Translations under genes and position numbers: made by a program
The notes under the pieces: generated by a model
What the model saw: the letters and a program-made list of their open reading frames with translations, nothing else
What the model was told of the DNA's origin: nothing
Databases searched by the model: none
IMG/VR virus record: IMGVR_UViG_3300036829_000104
Span: 19,598 to 83,597 of that record
Reading direction: 5' to 3' (one strand)
Source of the DNA: a virus
Length of the DNA: 64,000 nucleotides
Shown here: positions 53,143 to 61,691 of the stretch, piece by piece
Layout: each line of letters begins with the position of its first letter
How positions within the stretch are numbered: the stretch's first letter is position 1

Positions 53143-54122
53143 TGGCCACCGATGATGCGTATCCGCTCCCCGGCCAGTCCGCGATGTCGACGATCGGCCA
53201 GTGGGAGGAGTTTTTCCATCCCGCGTTCGGGTCCGGCATTATCAGCGGCGAGGGCTCGGAGATGGCGCCGAGCCTGGATTCGTCCGGCCGCAATATCGTG
53301 ATCCAGGCGGGCGGAGCGATCGTCCGGGCGTTCTACAAGCCGGTCTCGGCGGCGACCTTTACGCCGATCCCGGCGGCGTCGTCGCAGAACCGGATCGACC
53401 GCCTGGTGCTGCGGCTGAACCGGGCCTCGTCCACCACGGCCGGGTTCATCGTCCCGACGGTCATCACGGGCACCCCGTCATCCAGTCCGCAGGTCCCGGC
53501 GGTCACGCAGACGAGCGGCGGCCTGTGGGACCTGCCGATCGCCCACTGGACCAGCGCGTCCAACGGGTCGCTGTCCGGCCTCGTCGACGAGCGGATGAAG
53601 ATCTCCAGCCCGATGGCGGTCATGAACTCGACGGCGGGCACGCCGGCCCTGGACCGGGCGGCGCTGCTCATCCAGCCGGACACCGGCGACCTGCTCGTGT
53701 CGTCCACGCCCGGCGGGGCATGGAAAACCGTCTGGGTGGACGACGACTGGCAGGAAGGCGGCAACGGGCTGAACGGCTGGACAGCCCAGGCGCACCCCAC
53801 GAACTACTTCATCTACAAGTTCGCCGCCCCGGGCCTGGTCGTCGCCGAGTTCAACCTGGGCGCCCCCGGCGGCACCTCCGGCAACGACGACGGAACGCAG
53901 GTCCTCGCCAGCCCGCTGCACGCGGATTACTGGCCGACGCAAGACCGGGTGCTGCCCGCCCACACCGACTACCAGCGGAACCTGCCCACCAGCCAGTTCA
54001 GCAACAACGAGTCGTCATGCCTGCGGGTCAGTGCCGCCGGAATCGTGAGCTGCTTCGGGTTCGCGACCGCCGCGACCTTCGCCTTTGGCGGCGGCGTCTA
54101 CTCGGTCGGCTCGCCCTACTAA
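53142..54122 (+). CDS. Minor tail or receptor-adaptor protein (326 aa)
   Basis: MATDDAYPLPGQSAMSTIGQWEEFFHPAFGSGIISGEGSEMAPSLDSSGRNIVIQAGGAIVRAFYK resembles the N-terminal domain of tail-tip adaptor proteins that attach fibres. The C-terminal half (NYFIYKFAAPGLVVAEFNLGAPGG) is a beta-sandwich. Position and structure fit a baseplate-like adaptor. GAAGAGG precedes the ATG. Confidence 0.75.
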   Translation: MATDDAYPLPGQSAMSTIGQWEEFFHPAFGSGIISGEGSEMAPSLDSSGRNIVIQAGGAIVRAFYKPVSAATFTPIPAASSQNRIDRLVLRLNRASSTTAGFIVPTVITGTPSSSPQVPAVTQTSGGLWDLPIAHWTSASNGSLSGLVDERMKISSPMAVMNSTAGTPALDRAALLIQPDTGDLLVSSTPGGAWKTVWVDDDWQEGGNGLNGWTAQAHPTNYFIYKFAAPGLVVAEFNLGAPGGTSGNDDGTQVLASPLHADYWPTQDRVLPAHTDYQRNLPTSQFSNNESSCLRVSAAGIVSCFGFATAATFAFGGGVYSVGSPY

Positions 54123-54136
54123 AGGAGACAGCAAGG

Positions 54137-56611
54137 ATGCCCTTCCCCACGGACCTGACCATCATCACGGTGACCGCCACCTACGAGGCGATCGACGGCA
54201 GCCTGGCATCCGGCGGGACGGTCACGTTCGACCCCGGCGGCGTCATCGCCGACAACATCGGGAAGGCGATCTTCGACAGGCCCGCCACTGCCACCGTCCA
54301 GAACGGGACGATCAGCGTGCAGTTGCCGGCCACCGACAACGCGAACCTGAACCCGACCGGGTTCAGCTACGCGGTGACGGAAAAGATCAACGGCACGACC
54401 TCCCGCGCGTACACGATCCAGCTTCCGTCCAGCCTCGGCACCACCGTAGACCTGGCCCAGCTCACGCCCGTCGCCCAGCCGCCGGCGCCCACCGCGCAGG
54501 CAGGCGGCGACCTGTCCGGTGCCTACCCCAACCCGACCGTGACCGGCACCCACCTGGCCGCGCCGCTGCCACCTGTGCAGGGCGGCACGGGCCTGGCCGC
54601 CGCGGGCAGCAACGGCGAAGTCCTCACCGCTGACGGGACCGGCGGAATTTCGTGGCAGCCTGCCGGGACCAGCGCCGTCGGCGGCGACCTGACGGGCAGT
54701 CTCCCGTCCCCGGAAGTTGCCGCCACCCACCTCGCTGAGCCGCTCCCCGTTGACCAGGGCGGCACGGGCATAGCGGCGGCCGGGGCCACGGGAACCGTCC
54801 TCACCGCTGACGGGACCGGCGGAATGTCATTCCAGCCTGTCTCCGGTGCCCTGATGCCCGCCGCCGTGCAGACGGCCGCCTACAACGCGGAACCCGGCGA
54901 CCTCGTCCCGTGCGACATCTCCGGCGGATCACTCACCGTCACCCTGCCGCAGGCCCCGCCCGCGGGGACCACGGTCGCGGTCATGATCACCGCGGCATCC
55001 GGCGGTCACATGCTCACCGTCGCCGCCCAGGGCGCAGACACGTTCAACACTGCGGGCAGCCCCGCCGCGGTCACGCTGTCGGCACCGCACCAGGCCGCCG
55101 CCTTCCGGTACTCCAGCGGATTCTGGTACACGGCCAGCGCCGGGCCGGACTGGCTGAACGTGAGGGCGTACGGGGCGAAGGGCGACGGCGTCACCGACGA
55201 CACCGCCGCGATCACCGCCGCGATCACCGCGGCGGTACCCGGACAGGTCGTATACCTGCCTGCGGGCACATACCTCCTGGGCGGTGCCGGCGGCATCACC
55301 CTGGCGGCAGTTGGAACACGACTGACCGGGGACGGCCCGAACGCCACCGTCATCAAGATCGGCTCGCCGTTCACCGGCACCGCGGCTATCACCCTGGACG
55401 CGGAGGCATGCGCCGCCGAGAACCTGACGGTCGCCGGCCCCTCCTCGTCTACCGCATCAAACCCGGCCGCAGACGCCATCTACCTGAACGGCCGCCGGTT
55501 CTGCCGTGTCCGCAACGTCGAGTTCGAATACATCAACGGCTGGTGCGTCAACTCCATCGCCACCGCTACGCACGCCGGCAACGCCACCATGCTCGACAGC
55601 CTCTCCTCGTACAAGAACTGCGCCGGCGGCATTCACATCCAGTCCGTCTCCGGTGTCACCTGGGCCGCCCAGCACTTCATGTCCAACCTGAACTTCCAGG
55701 GCGTAGGCGTCGGCTCCGGCTCGAAGGCGAACCTGGACGTGTTCTGCTTCGAGGACTGCTGGGACATCGTGGCGTCCAACTTCAACGCGTCAGTGTCCAA
55801 TGCGTCGTCCGGCTCGACGCTGCACGTCAAGGGCAACTGCGCCACCTGCTACTTCTCGAACATGGACATCGGCACCTACCCGAACGGTGCCAGCGAGACA
55901 TGTGACGTGATCCGGATCGATTCGTCGGCCAACGGGTCGCCGTCCGACATCCGCTTCACCCAAGGTGCCGCCCAGCAGGGCCGGTACGGGCTGAACCTGT
56001 CCGCCGGGAAGAAGATCTACTTCTGCAGCTACCGGTTCTTCAACAACTACTCGCACGGGGCTGTCGTCTCGGCCGCGGGCGGGCAGGAAATCGAGTTCCT
56101 GCGGTGCGGGTTCAACCTCAACGGGCAAGGCGCGTCCGGCACCAACTACGACCTCGAATGGACCGGCAGCAATATCGGTGACGTGACCGCCTGCATGTTT
56201 TCGTCCCCGCTCGTCGCCTCCGGCACCGCCGGCGTGCAGGCGGCAATGGACTTCACGGGGGCCGGGCACGTCACCGTCGGCGGCGGCAGCTCCTCCGGAG
56301 GCGGAGCGACCGCGTCCAACACGTTCGCGACCGCCCCGTGGCGGTCCCGGAACTTCGCGCCGTACAACCCGCGCGGCGCGGTAACCGTCTCCGTGCCCGC
56401 GTCCGGGTCGGCGACCGCCGCTTCCCCCTCGGATGCCTACTACTACATCACGGCCGGGTCCGGCGGGTGCACGTGCAAGGTCTCCGGTGCCGCGGCCAGC
56501 GGGAACATCGTCATCCCCGCATCCGGCATGGGGACCGTGTTCGTGCCGGCCGGGCAGACCCTCACCGTCACCTATACGACCGCTCCCACATGGGTGGTGT
56601 ACGGCAACTAG
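54137..56611 (+). CDS. Tail fibre with beta-helix (pectate-lyase-like) domain
   Basis: 824 residues; AAAGGAG upstream. An N-terminal immunoglobulin-like domain (ATYEAIDGSLASGGTVTFDPGG) precedes two repeats of GGDL[ST]G[SA][LY]P[NS]P-VT, QGGTG[LI]AAAG and LTADGTGG, common in fibre shafts. Around residue 345 VRAYGAKGDGVTDDTAAITAAI begins a right-handed beta-helix (pectate lyase 3-like), rich in repeated strands to ~700. A C-terminal head domain (AYYYITAGSGGCTCKV) ends it. Such fibres bind and often cleave surface polysaccharide; host range is probably set here. Confidence 0.85.
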   Translation: MPFPTDLTIITVTATYEAIDGSLASGGTVTFDPGGVIADNIGKAIFDRPATATVQNGTISVQLPATDNANLNPTGFSYAVTEKINGTTSRAYTIQLPSSLGTTVDLAQLTPVAQPPAPTAQAGGDLSGAYPNPTVTGTHLAAPLPPVQGGTGLAAAGSNGEVLTADGTGGISWQPAGTSAVGGDLTGSLPSPEVAATHLAEPLPVDQGGTGIAAAGATGTVLTADGTGGMSFQPVSGALMPAAVQTAAYNAEPGDLVPCDISGGSLTVTLPQAPPAGTTVAVMITAASGGHMLTVAAQGADTFNTAGSPAAVTLSAPHQAAAFRYSSGFWYTASAGPDWLNVRAYGAKGDGVTDDTAAITAAITAAVPGQVVYLPAGTYLLGGAGGITLAAVGTRLTGDGPNATVIKIGSPFTGTAAITLDAEACAAENLTVAGPSSSTASNPAADAIYLNGRRFCRVRNVEFEYINGWCVNSIATATHAGNATMLDSLSSYKNCAGGIHIQSVSGVTWAAQHFMSNLNFQGVGVGSGSKANLDVFCFEDCWDIVASNFNASVSNASSGSTLHVKGNCATCYFSNMDIGTYPNGASETCDVIRIDSSANGSPSDIRFTQGAAQQGRYGLNLSAGKKIYFCSYRFFNNYSHGAVVSAAGGQEIEFLRCGFNLNGQGASGTNYDLEWTGSNIGDVTACMFSSPLVASGTAGVQAAMDFTGAGHVTVGGGSSSGGGATASNTFATAPWRSRNFAPYNPRGAVTVSVPASGSATAASPSDAYYYITAGSGGCTCKVSGAAASGNIVIPASGMGTVFVPAGQTLTVTYTTAPTWVVYGN

Positions 56612-56643
56612 GCCGCACCCGTTTCCAGCACCGGGGGGTGTTC

Positions 56644-56985
56644 GTGGCCGATGAGCCATCCAACGCCGAGCTTGCGTGGCGCCTCGAGCGAATACAGGAC
56701 ATGCTCGGCGGGGTCGTCGGCAGGCCGGAGTACATCTCCGACAAGGCCGGATTCGACTACCGGCTCCAGAAAAACGAGCGCACCATCGCAGAAGCGCGCC
56801 GCGAGCTCGGCCAGGCGATCAAGGACGTGAAAGACCAGATCACCAAGCACGAGAACAAGCACGAGGAACGCGCTGACGAGAACCGGATCAACTGGCGGAG
56901 CCTGCTGCTGACCGGCGTGCTCCCGGCGGTGGTGGCGCTTCTCGGCGTGCTGGCCACCCTGTACGTCAAGCAGCACGGAGGCTAG
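56644..56985 (+). CDS. Holin-like or XhlA-like membrane protein (113 aa)
   Basis: GTG start. A long charged coiled coil (DYRLQKNERTIAEARRELGQAIKDVKDQITKHENKHEERADENRINW) is followed by one C-terminal membrane span, LLLTGVLPAVVALLGVLATLYV. This layout matches haemolysin XhlA-like accessory lysis proteins found next to holins and lysins. It probably helps permeabilise the membrane. Confidence 0.65.
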   Translation: MADEPSNAELAWRLERIQDMLGGVVGRPEYISDKAGFDYRLQKNERTIAEARRELGQAIKDVKDQITKHENKHEERADENRINWRSLLLTGVLPAVVALLGVLATLYVKQHGG

Positions 56986-57480
56986 ATGCAAGTGCGTTCG
57001 CTCGCACAGAAGGCCCTGCCGTCCGTCCTCGCGGGAGCGATCGCGGTCGGCGGGACGCTCGCCGTGGGCGCGGTCGACAACGGGTTCGGGGGGCTGACGC
57101 CGTCTGCGGCGCCCCGCCCGCACGCCACCGTGACCCGGCCGGCGACGCCGGCCCCGTCACCGTCCCGGCCCTCGCCCGGAGCGTCCCTGTCGCCCGTCAG
57201 GGCGTCGCCTGCGCCGTCCGGCACTGCGCCGTCCGGCACCGCACCGGCCCCGCCGGCGGTTCTCGCCGCCGCGGGAAGCAGCCCGGCCGGAGGCGGGTCA
57301 TCCGGCGGCAGCGGGACAGGAAGCACGGGCGGCGGCAGCGGGACAGCGCCATCGTCCCCGCGCCCGTCTAGTCCAGCCCCGTCCACGCCGGCACCCGGCC
57401 CGAGGCCGACGCAGTGCCTCATCGGCCTGCACGTCGCCTCTGCCCTCAGCGTGTGCGCCGTGGCGCAGAACGGAGGGTGA
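56986..57480 (+). CDS. Exported Pro/Ser-rich protein (164 aa)
   Basis: A signal-like N-terminus (MQVRSLAQKALPSVLAGAIAVGG) is followed by a low-complexity Pro/Ser/Gly/Thr region and a short C-terminal end (CLIGLHVASALSVCAVAQN) with two cysteines that may form a disulfide. Such proteins occur in actinophage lysis regions and may span the wall. Function is unknown. Confidence 0.6.
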   Translation: MQVRSLAQKALPSVLAGAIAVGGTLAVGAVDNGFGGLTPSAAPRPHATVTRPATPAPSPSRPSPGASLSPVRASPAPSGTAPSGTAPAPPAVLAAAGSSPAGGGSSGGSGTGSTGGGSGTAPSSPRPSSPAPSTPAPGPRPTQCLIGLHVASALSVCAVAQNGG

Positions 57481-57927
57481 GTGGAACACGTCGTCCCCGC
57501 CCACGAGCAGGTGCACTCCAGCCGGTACCAGGTGCACTTCCCGGAGCACGGCACCCGCGAAGGCGACCCCAACTACGTCGACTTCCGCCACTACCACGAG
57601 CACACCCGCCACGACCCGGACATCTACCAGTGCACCGTCGGCAAGCGCCGCGGCGACTTCACCGACTGCACCCTCGACAAGCCGCTAGAGCTGCACCACG
57701 CGCATATTGAGTGGGCTCTCCAGAACGGCATCGACCTGGCCATGCTCGAGCACCAGTACCCGGGCGTGTCCGACCGGGAGGAGGTGGGGGCGTGGGTGGA
57801 GTCAGCCGAGAATCTCGAATGGCTCTGCCAGAGACCCCAGTTCCATCACCGGGGCCACGGGGGTGCGCACGTCGCAAGCGCGAGCGACTTTGAGGGGCAG
57901 CATTTCGTCAAGGGGCTGATCTTTTGA
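57481..57927 (+). CDS. HNH-like nuclease in the lysis region (148 aa)
   Basis: GTG start. LELHHAHIEWALQNGIDLAM, then ENLEWLCQRPQFHHRGHGGAHVASASDFEGQHFVKG. The HH pair, Asn in AENLEWLC and HHRGxGGxH look like the core of an HNH or recombination-endonuclease fold, but no Cys pairs are present. The N-terminus (VVPAHEQVHSSRYQVHFPEHGTREGDPNYVDFRHYHEHTR) is His-rich. It overlaps the nucleotidyltransferase-like gene by four bases, a pairing that could be functional. Confidence 0.55.
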   Translation: MEHVVPAHEQVHSSRYQVHFPEHGTREGDPNYVDFRHYHEHTRHDPDIYQCTVGKRRGDFTDCTLDKPLELHHAHIEWALQNGIDLAMLEHQYPGVSDREEVGAWVESAENLEWLCQRPQFHHRGHGGAHVASASDFEGQHFVKGLIF

Positions 57928-58337
57928 GCACGAAGCCCCGAACGGACCTGCTGACGACGACGGAGATGTACCACTTGGACCAGGCGTGCGAGCTCATCAG
58001 TAAGGCGTTCGGCGATGAGTGCCCGTACCTCGTCGGGAGCGCGGGGATCGGCAACGACAGCGGCTCGCCTCGCGATGTCGACGTCCGCCTCATGCTCGAT
58101 GACGACGAGTTCGCCGCAGCCTGCCCGACACGGGAACGCTGGGAACTGCTATGCCTGGCGATCAGCACGTACCTGCGCGACCGCACGGGATTGCCCATCG
58201 ATTTCCAGATTCAGCGGACTCGCGAAGCGAACGAGCGCCACGGCGGCAGCCCGCGCAACCCTCTCGGCATCGGCGGGGCGGCGGCTCGCTCCTTCGCCGG
58301 CGGCGGCGACGCCACGCCTGACTGGGGTGGCGCATGA
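57924..58337 (+). CDS. Nucleotidyltransferase-like protein (137 aa)
   Basis: TTG start overlapping the previous stop. YLVGSAGIGNDSGSPRDVDVRLML gives GS, then DVD (metal-binding Asp pair), and PIDFQIQR a third Asp: the core of a minimal nucleotidyltransferase fold. Such domains can add nucleotides to RNAs, proteins or small molecules. As it is coupled to an HNH-like gene in a lysis region, it may be an accessory cargo gene, possibly a toxin or defence protein. Confidence 0.6.
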   Translation: MSTKPRTDLLTTTEMYHLDQACELISKAFGDECPYLVGSAGIGNDSGSPRDVDVRLMLDDDEFAAACPTRERWELLCLAISTYLRDRTGLPIDFQIQRTREANERHGGSPRNPLGIGGAAARSFAGGGDATPDWGGA

Positions 58338-58774
58338 AGCAGGACCTCGCCCGCCCGGCGATCGTCGGCGCGTTCGACGGGACCGCGAGCCTGCTCGGCG
58401 TGACCGTGTTCCTGCTCATCTCGCACCCATCGCTGATCTTCCCGACTGCGCTGTCCGGCGCGATCTCGGCCGCCCTGTCGATGGCCGCCGGATGGTGGCT
58501 GTCCGACGGCAACCGCGACGGTCTCGCCGGGTCCTCGGTGATGGGAGTCGCCACCCTCGCCGGCGCGCTGCTGCCCGCGCTGCCGTTCGCGTTCAGCACG
58601 AGGCCTGTCGCCGTCGCGGAGTGCGCGATCATCTGCGTGTGCATCGGCATCGCCGTGGCGATGCTGCGCGCGAAGCGGAGCCTGCCGCTGGCGCTGACTG
58701 AGACGTTCGGGCTGCTGCTGGTGATCGCGGGCGTCACTGCCGCCTGCGCGCTGGCCTGGGGGAGCGGTGGGTGA
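58334..58774 (+). CDS. VIT-like membrane protein (146 aa)
   Basis: Four hydrophobic segments. AIVGAFDGTASLLGVTVFLL, ALSGAISAALSMAAGWWLSD and VATLAGALLPALPFAF resemble, in order, the parts of VIT1/CCC1 iron and manganese transporters (DGxxSxxG, AxSMAAGxxxS, ALLPxLPF). The family is 230 residues or more; this is shorter and lacks the metal-binding cytoplasmic segment. A holin role or remodelled transporter are alternatives. Confidence 0.5.
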   Translation: MKQDLARPAIVGAFDGTASLLGVTVFLLISHPSLIFPTALSGAISAALSMAAGWWLSDGNRDGLAGSSVMGVATLAGALLPALPFAFSTRPVAVAECAIICVCIGIAVAMLRAKRSLPLALTETFGLLLVIAGVTAACALAWGSGG

Positions 58775-58815
58775 TGTGGCACTGGCTGCTGCGAACAGAA
58801 GCGGAGAGAAGCAGC

Positions 58816-59664
58816 ATGAGCAACCTTACTTGCGCTGATTCCATCTATCCGGACAACCTTCCGTCCGGGTACGACGCGTATCTCGGGTACGTCGATGGTG
58901 CCTGGCCTACTGCCGCGCTGCTGCCCGCGAAGTTCCCCGGCCACCACATCCTGACCATCACAGTGCGAGGCGGGTCAACGGTCGCTGACGGGTGCGACGT
59001 AGAGGCCGGGGACCTGACCCCGGCGCACGGCGCCCAGTGGGCGCAGCACCGGATCGCCGCCGGTGCTCACCGGCCGGTGATCTACGCGTCCGCGTCGGCG
59101 ATGAGCCAGGTGCTGTCCGAGCTCGCCGCAGTGAAGGTGCCCCGCTCGTCGGTGCGGCTCCTGTCCGCCCACTACGGTCACGGCGAGCACATCTGCGGAC
59201 CGTCGACCTGCCGGCTGGTGAGCGTGGCGATGGACGGCACCCAGTGGACCGACCAGGCGCCGGGAAGCCGCGGGACGCGCATCGACGTGTCACTGCTCGC
59301 CGCGGACTTCTTCGGCACCGCCCCGCAGCCCGCCCCGAAACCAGCCCCCGCACCCGCACCCTTGGAGGATGACATGGCTGTAGAGATCCCGCCCGGCAGC
59401 AAGAGCCCCGACGTCGGCGTGAGCTTCAACGGCGCCCCGTACACCACGGTCGGGTTCCTCGCCGACCCGTCCCGCGTCGGCACCGCACAGACCGCGGTCC
59501 GCTGCGCGTTCCACAACGGGAAGGGTGCGGTATTCGCCGTGGTGACGGCGACCATGACGAAAGCCTCGCCGAAGGTCGTCGTGAAGGTCCCGGCCAACGC
59601 GGACGGCGTTTCGTTCCACCGGCTGGACGACGCTCCGATCACCCTCTACCCGAACTTCGCCTGA
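58816..59664 (+). CDS. GH25-like lysozyme-type protein (282 aa)
   Basis: ATG 58816 with GGAGAG upstream (longer starts at 58771 and 58774 exist). SGYDAYLGYVDGAWPTAALLPAKFPGHHILTITVRG, VADGCDVEAGDLTPAHGAQWAQHRIAAG and HRPVIYASASAMSQVL match the start, D-x-E and strand pattern of a GH25/glycosidase-like domain that in actinobacteria is often annotated as hypothetical. A Pro-rich linker (PAPKPAPAPAP) leads to a beta-rich C-terminal domain that may bind the wall. No other clear endolysin is present, so this is the best candidate. Confidence 0.6.
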   Translation: MSNLTCADSIYPDNLPSGYDAYLGYVDGAWPTAALLPAKFPGHHILTITVRGGSTVADGCDVEAGDLTPAHGAQWAQHRIAAGAHRPVIYASASAMSQVLSELAAVKVPRSSVRLLSAHYGHGEHICGPSTCRLVSVAMDGTQWTDQAPGSRGTRIDVSLLAADFFGTAPQPAPKPAPAPAPLEDDMAVEIPPGSKSPDVGVSFNGAPYTTVGFLADPSRVGTAQTAVRCAFHNGKGAVFAVVTATMTKASPKVVVKVPANADGVSFHRLDDAPITLYPNFA

Positions 59665-59676
59665 GCCCGTCTCTTG

Positions 59677-59703
59677 AGCCCCGGTCATCCGGCCGGGGCT
59701 TTC
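59677..59703 (+). terminator. Hairpin between the GH25-like and papain-like genes
   Basis: AGCCCCGG (59677-59684) pairs with CCGGGGCT (59693-59700), followed by TTC. It could reduce read-through into the downstream genes. Confidence 0.5.
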
Positions 59704-59724
59704 TCGTATGCCCACGGAGGCTAA

Positions 59725-60546
59725 GTGAGCCGCTACGGCCGTATTCAGTCGCCGGCACCGATGCAGCTTCACCGGCTGCACGTCCCCGCCCACCCGGGCA
59801 CGCTGAGGGAAGTCCGGCACGAGGTACCGATCCCGGTCCTCGACCAGCAGGACCTGAAGTCGCAGGGCGTTGACGTGACCGCGCTGGTCCCCGGCGCGCA
59901 GGCCACCGACGCACTCGGCAGCTGCACGTGCAACGCCGGGACCGCGCACATCGCCGAGCGCTGGGTCGCGGCGGGCAAAGACCTCGGCGACCTCGAGCTG
60001 TTCGGCCTGACCTTGTCGGCAACGGACGCCGTGCAGGACGAGAAGGCCGCGATCCTGCTCTACCACAACGTCACCGACCAGACCGGCGACCCGGCCAGCG
60101 AGTGGCCGCCGCAGGACGTGGGCTCGTCCGGCTACTACGTGGCCGCCGAGCTGGAGCGGCTGAAGCTCGCCAGCACCTACAAGTCCGCCAGCAACGTCAC
60201 CGGCGCCCTGTCCCTGCTCCAGGCGGGCACCGTCATGATCGGCTCGGTGTTCTTCAACTCGTGGGAGGAGCCGGACAGCGGCGGCTTCGTCGACGGGGAC
60301 GGCAGCGTGGACGCCCTCATGGCCGCGCTCGACTCCGGCGTCGCCGGCGGCCACGAGACGCTCATAACCGGCATCGAGCAGCTCGCCGTCACCGGCGGCA
60401 GCGTCGACCTGGCGAACACCGTGCTCCGCGTTCGCAATAGCTGGTCGGCCGACTGGAACCCGGTCCTGTCGGGCGACTACCTGATCCACGCCAGCACCCT
60501 CGACACGCTCGCGCAATACGTGGACTACAAGGCCATCGCGATCTGA
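59725..60546 (+). CDS. Papain-like (C1A) cysteine peptidase
   Basis: 273 residues from GTG with GGAGG upstream. Catalytic residues are readable: C67 in LGSCTCNAGTA, H210 in GGHETLITGI and N238 in VRNSWSADW. VPIPVLDQQDLKSQG lies before the Cys; the usual oxyanion Gln in bacterial homologues (DQGxLGSC) is not at that place. No signal peptide is obvious, so it may act inside the cell or be released by the holins. Phage papain-like enzymes near lysis genes are known but poorly studied. Whether it degrades a wall peptide or a host protein is not clear. Confidence 0.8.
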   Translation: MSRYGRIQSPAPMQLHRLHVPAHPGTLREVRHEVPIPVLDQQDLKSQGVDVTALVPGAQATDALGSCTCNAGTAHIAERWVAAGKDLGDLELFGLTLSATDAVQDEKAAILLYHNVTDQTGDPASEWPPQDVGSSGYYVAAELERLKLASTYKSASNVTGALSLLQAGTVMIGSVFFNSWEEPDSGGFVDGDGSVDALMAALDSGVAGGHETLITGIEQLAVTGGSVDLANTVLRVRNSWSADWNPVLSGDYLIHASTLDTLAQYVDYKAIAI

Positions 60547-60561
60547 CGCGACCCCCAATTG

Positions 60562-60586
60562 GCCCCGGTATCGGCCGGGGCTTTTC
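60562..60586 (+). terminator. Hairpin after the papain-like gene
   Basis: GCCCCGG (60562-60568) pairs with CCGGGGC (60575-60581), followed by TTTTC. The stop codon lies 16 bp upstream. Confidence 0.6.
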
Positions 60587-60609
60587 TTCGTTCACCCCTG
60601 GAGGCAGTC

Positions 60610-61038
60610 TTGGGAAAGTTCATCAACGTCATGAAGACAGAGCCGGCCCTGATAACGGGTGCCGCGCAGGTGATCCTGGCCCTGCTGTCGGCGACGGTCG
60701 TCAGCCTCACCGCCGAGCAGACCGGTGCGGTCCTCGCCGTCACCACGGCGGTGCTGGCGCTGATCGCGGCGATTGCAACCCGGCCGTTTCAGGTGCAGGG
60801 GCTCACCGGGTTCGTCACCGCGGCGGTGACGCTGCTGATCACGTTCGGTGTGCCGCACGTCGACCCGGGCATCGTGGCGACGGTGAACGCGGCCATCGTT
60901 GCCATCGCGCCGTTGATCGTGCGGTTCCACGTGACCCCGGTCGCGACGCTCAACGCCGCGAAGCGCAAGCCCGTTCCTGCTCCGGCCTCGCCCGCGACCG
61001 CCCCGGTCCCTCCGTCGCCCGCGGCTCCCGCCGCGTGA
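60610..61038 (+). CDS. Holin-like membrane protein (142 aa)
   Basis: TTG 60610 with GGAGG six bases upstream. Three or four hydrophobic segments: ALITGAAQVILALLSATVVSL, AVLAVTTAVLALIAAIATRP, GFVTAAVTLLITFGVPHV and IVATVNAAIVAIAPLIVRFH; basic, Pro-rich tail. Size and position after lysins suit a holin. A longer start at 60559 would overlap the terminator, so I reject it. Confidence 0.7.
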   Translation: MGKFINVMKTEPALITGAAQVILALLSATVVSLTAEQTGAVLAVTTAVLALIAAIATRPFQVQGLTGFVTAAVTLLITFGVPHVDPGIVATVNAAIVAIAPLIVRFHVTPVATLNAAKRKPVPAPASPATAPVPPSPAAPAA

Positions 61039-61172
61039 GACGGCTCTGGCGCCTCCTCGTCGCAGCGGCCGCCTGGCTGTACGCAGCGCTGCTCAGGTTC
61101 GCGTGGCGGGACCACGACGACCCGCCAGAACGGTACGCTGATCACCAGCACGAGCGCAGGTCCACCGGGTAG
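61035..61172 (+). CDS. Small membrane protein after the holin (45 aa)
   Basis: GTG overlapping the holin stop. LLVAAAAWLYAALLRFAWRD is one membrane helix, followed by an acidic/basic tail ending YADQHQHERRSTG. It could be an antiholin or second holin. A strong terminator follows. Confidence 0.55.
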   Translation: MRRLWRLLVAAAAWLYAALLRFAWRDHDDPPERYADHQHERRSTG

Positions 61173-61189
61173 ACGCAAGCGCACGCCAT

Positions 61190-61233
61190 AAAGGGGCCTC
61201 GATCCAGTCTCCGGACTGGATCGAGGCCCCTTT
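61190..61233. terminator. 20-bp perfect-stem terminator between the lysis operon and leftward genes
   Basis: 61190-61209 pairs perfectly with 61214-61233 around TCCG. It has TTT on one side and AAA on the other, so it can stop rightward lysis transcripts and leftward ones. Confidence 0.8.
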
Positions 61234-61258
61234 CGCATGCCCGCAGACCTGAAGCCCG

Positions 61259-61480
61259 TCAGGCGCCCCTGTCCGTCTGCCGCCGGGGCGGGTTCCCGCG
61301 CAACGCGCGCACGAACCACACCGGAGCCCACAGGCCGCAGGTGAAGACGGTAAGCAGCAGGTGGAGGATGTGCTGGTTAGCCGTGAGCGGCGTGCGCTGC
61401 GGCTTCGGCGGCATGCCGGCCCCGGCGACCCGCCCGTCCATCATCCTGTCCACCCACTGCCGGTATCGGCTGATAATCAT
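61259..61480 (-). CDS. Small membrane protein (73 aa)
   Basis: MIISRYRQWVDRMMDGRVAG, then NQHILHLLLTVFTCGLWAPVWFVRALRG, one or two membrane spans typical of small actinobacterial DUF2510-like membrane proteins (weak resemblance). It converges with the lysis operon across the terminator and is last of the leftward set below the integrase. Confidence 0.6.
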   Translation of the reverse strand: MIISRYRQWVDRMMDGRVAGAGMPPKPQRTPLTANQHILHLLLTVFTCGLWAPVWFVRALRGNPPRRQTDRGA

Positions 61481-61559
61481 TGGTCACTCCTGGATCGCCC
61501 CGTAATACCTGCGCCGTCTTGTTGGACGGCGCAGGGCCGTTTTGCGTTTACAGTGACGC

Positions 61560-61691
61560 TTACTTCGCGTTCCCGGTGTTATCGACCCGTTGCAGCCGCG
61601 AGATCCGGATCAGGGCGGCGATGCCCTCCAGTTGCTGCTCCTCGCCGGCGTCGCCCTCGCCGTCGGCGTTGGTGACGGCGCACGCGGGCAT
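61560..61691 (-). CDS. Small hypothetical protein (43 aa)
   Basis: MPACAVTNADGEGDAGEEQQ then LEGIAALIRISRLQRVDNTG. GGAGGA upstream and an ATG overlapping the previous TGA support it. No family known. Confidence 0.5.
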   Translation of the reverse strand: MPACAVTNADGEGDAGEEQQLEGIAALIRISRLQRVDNTGNAK

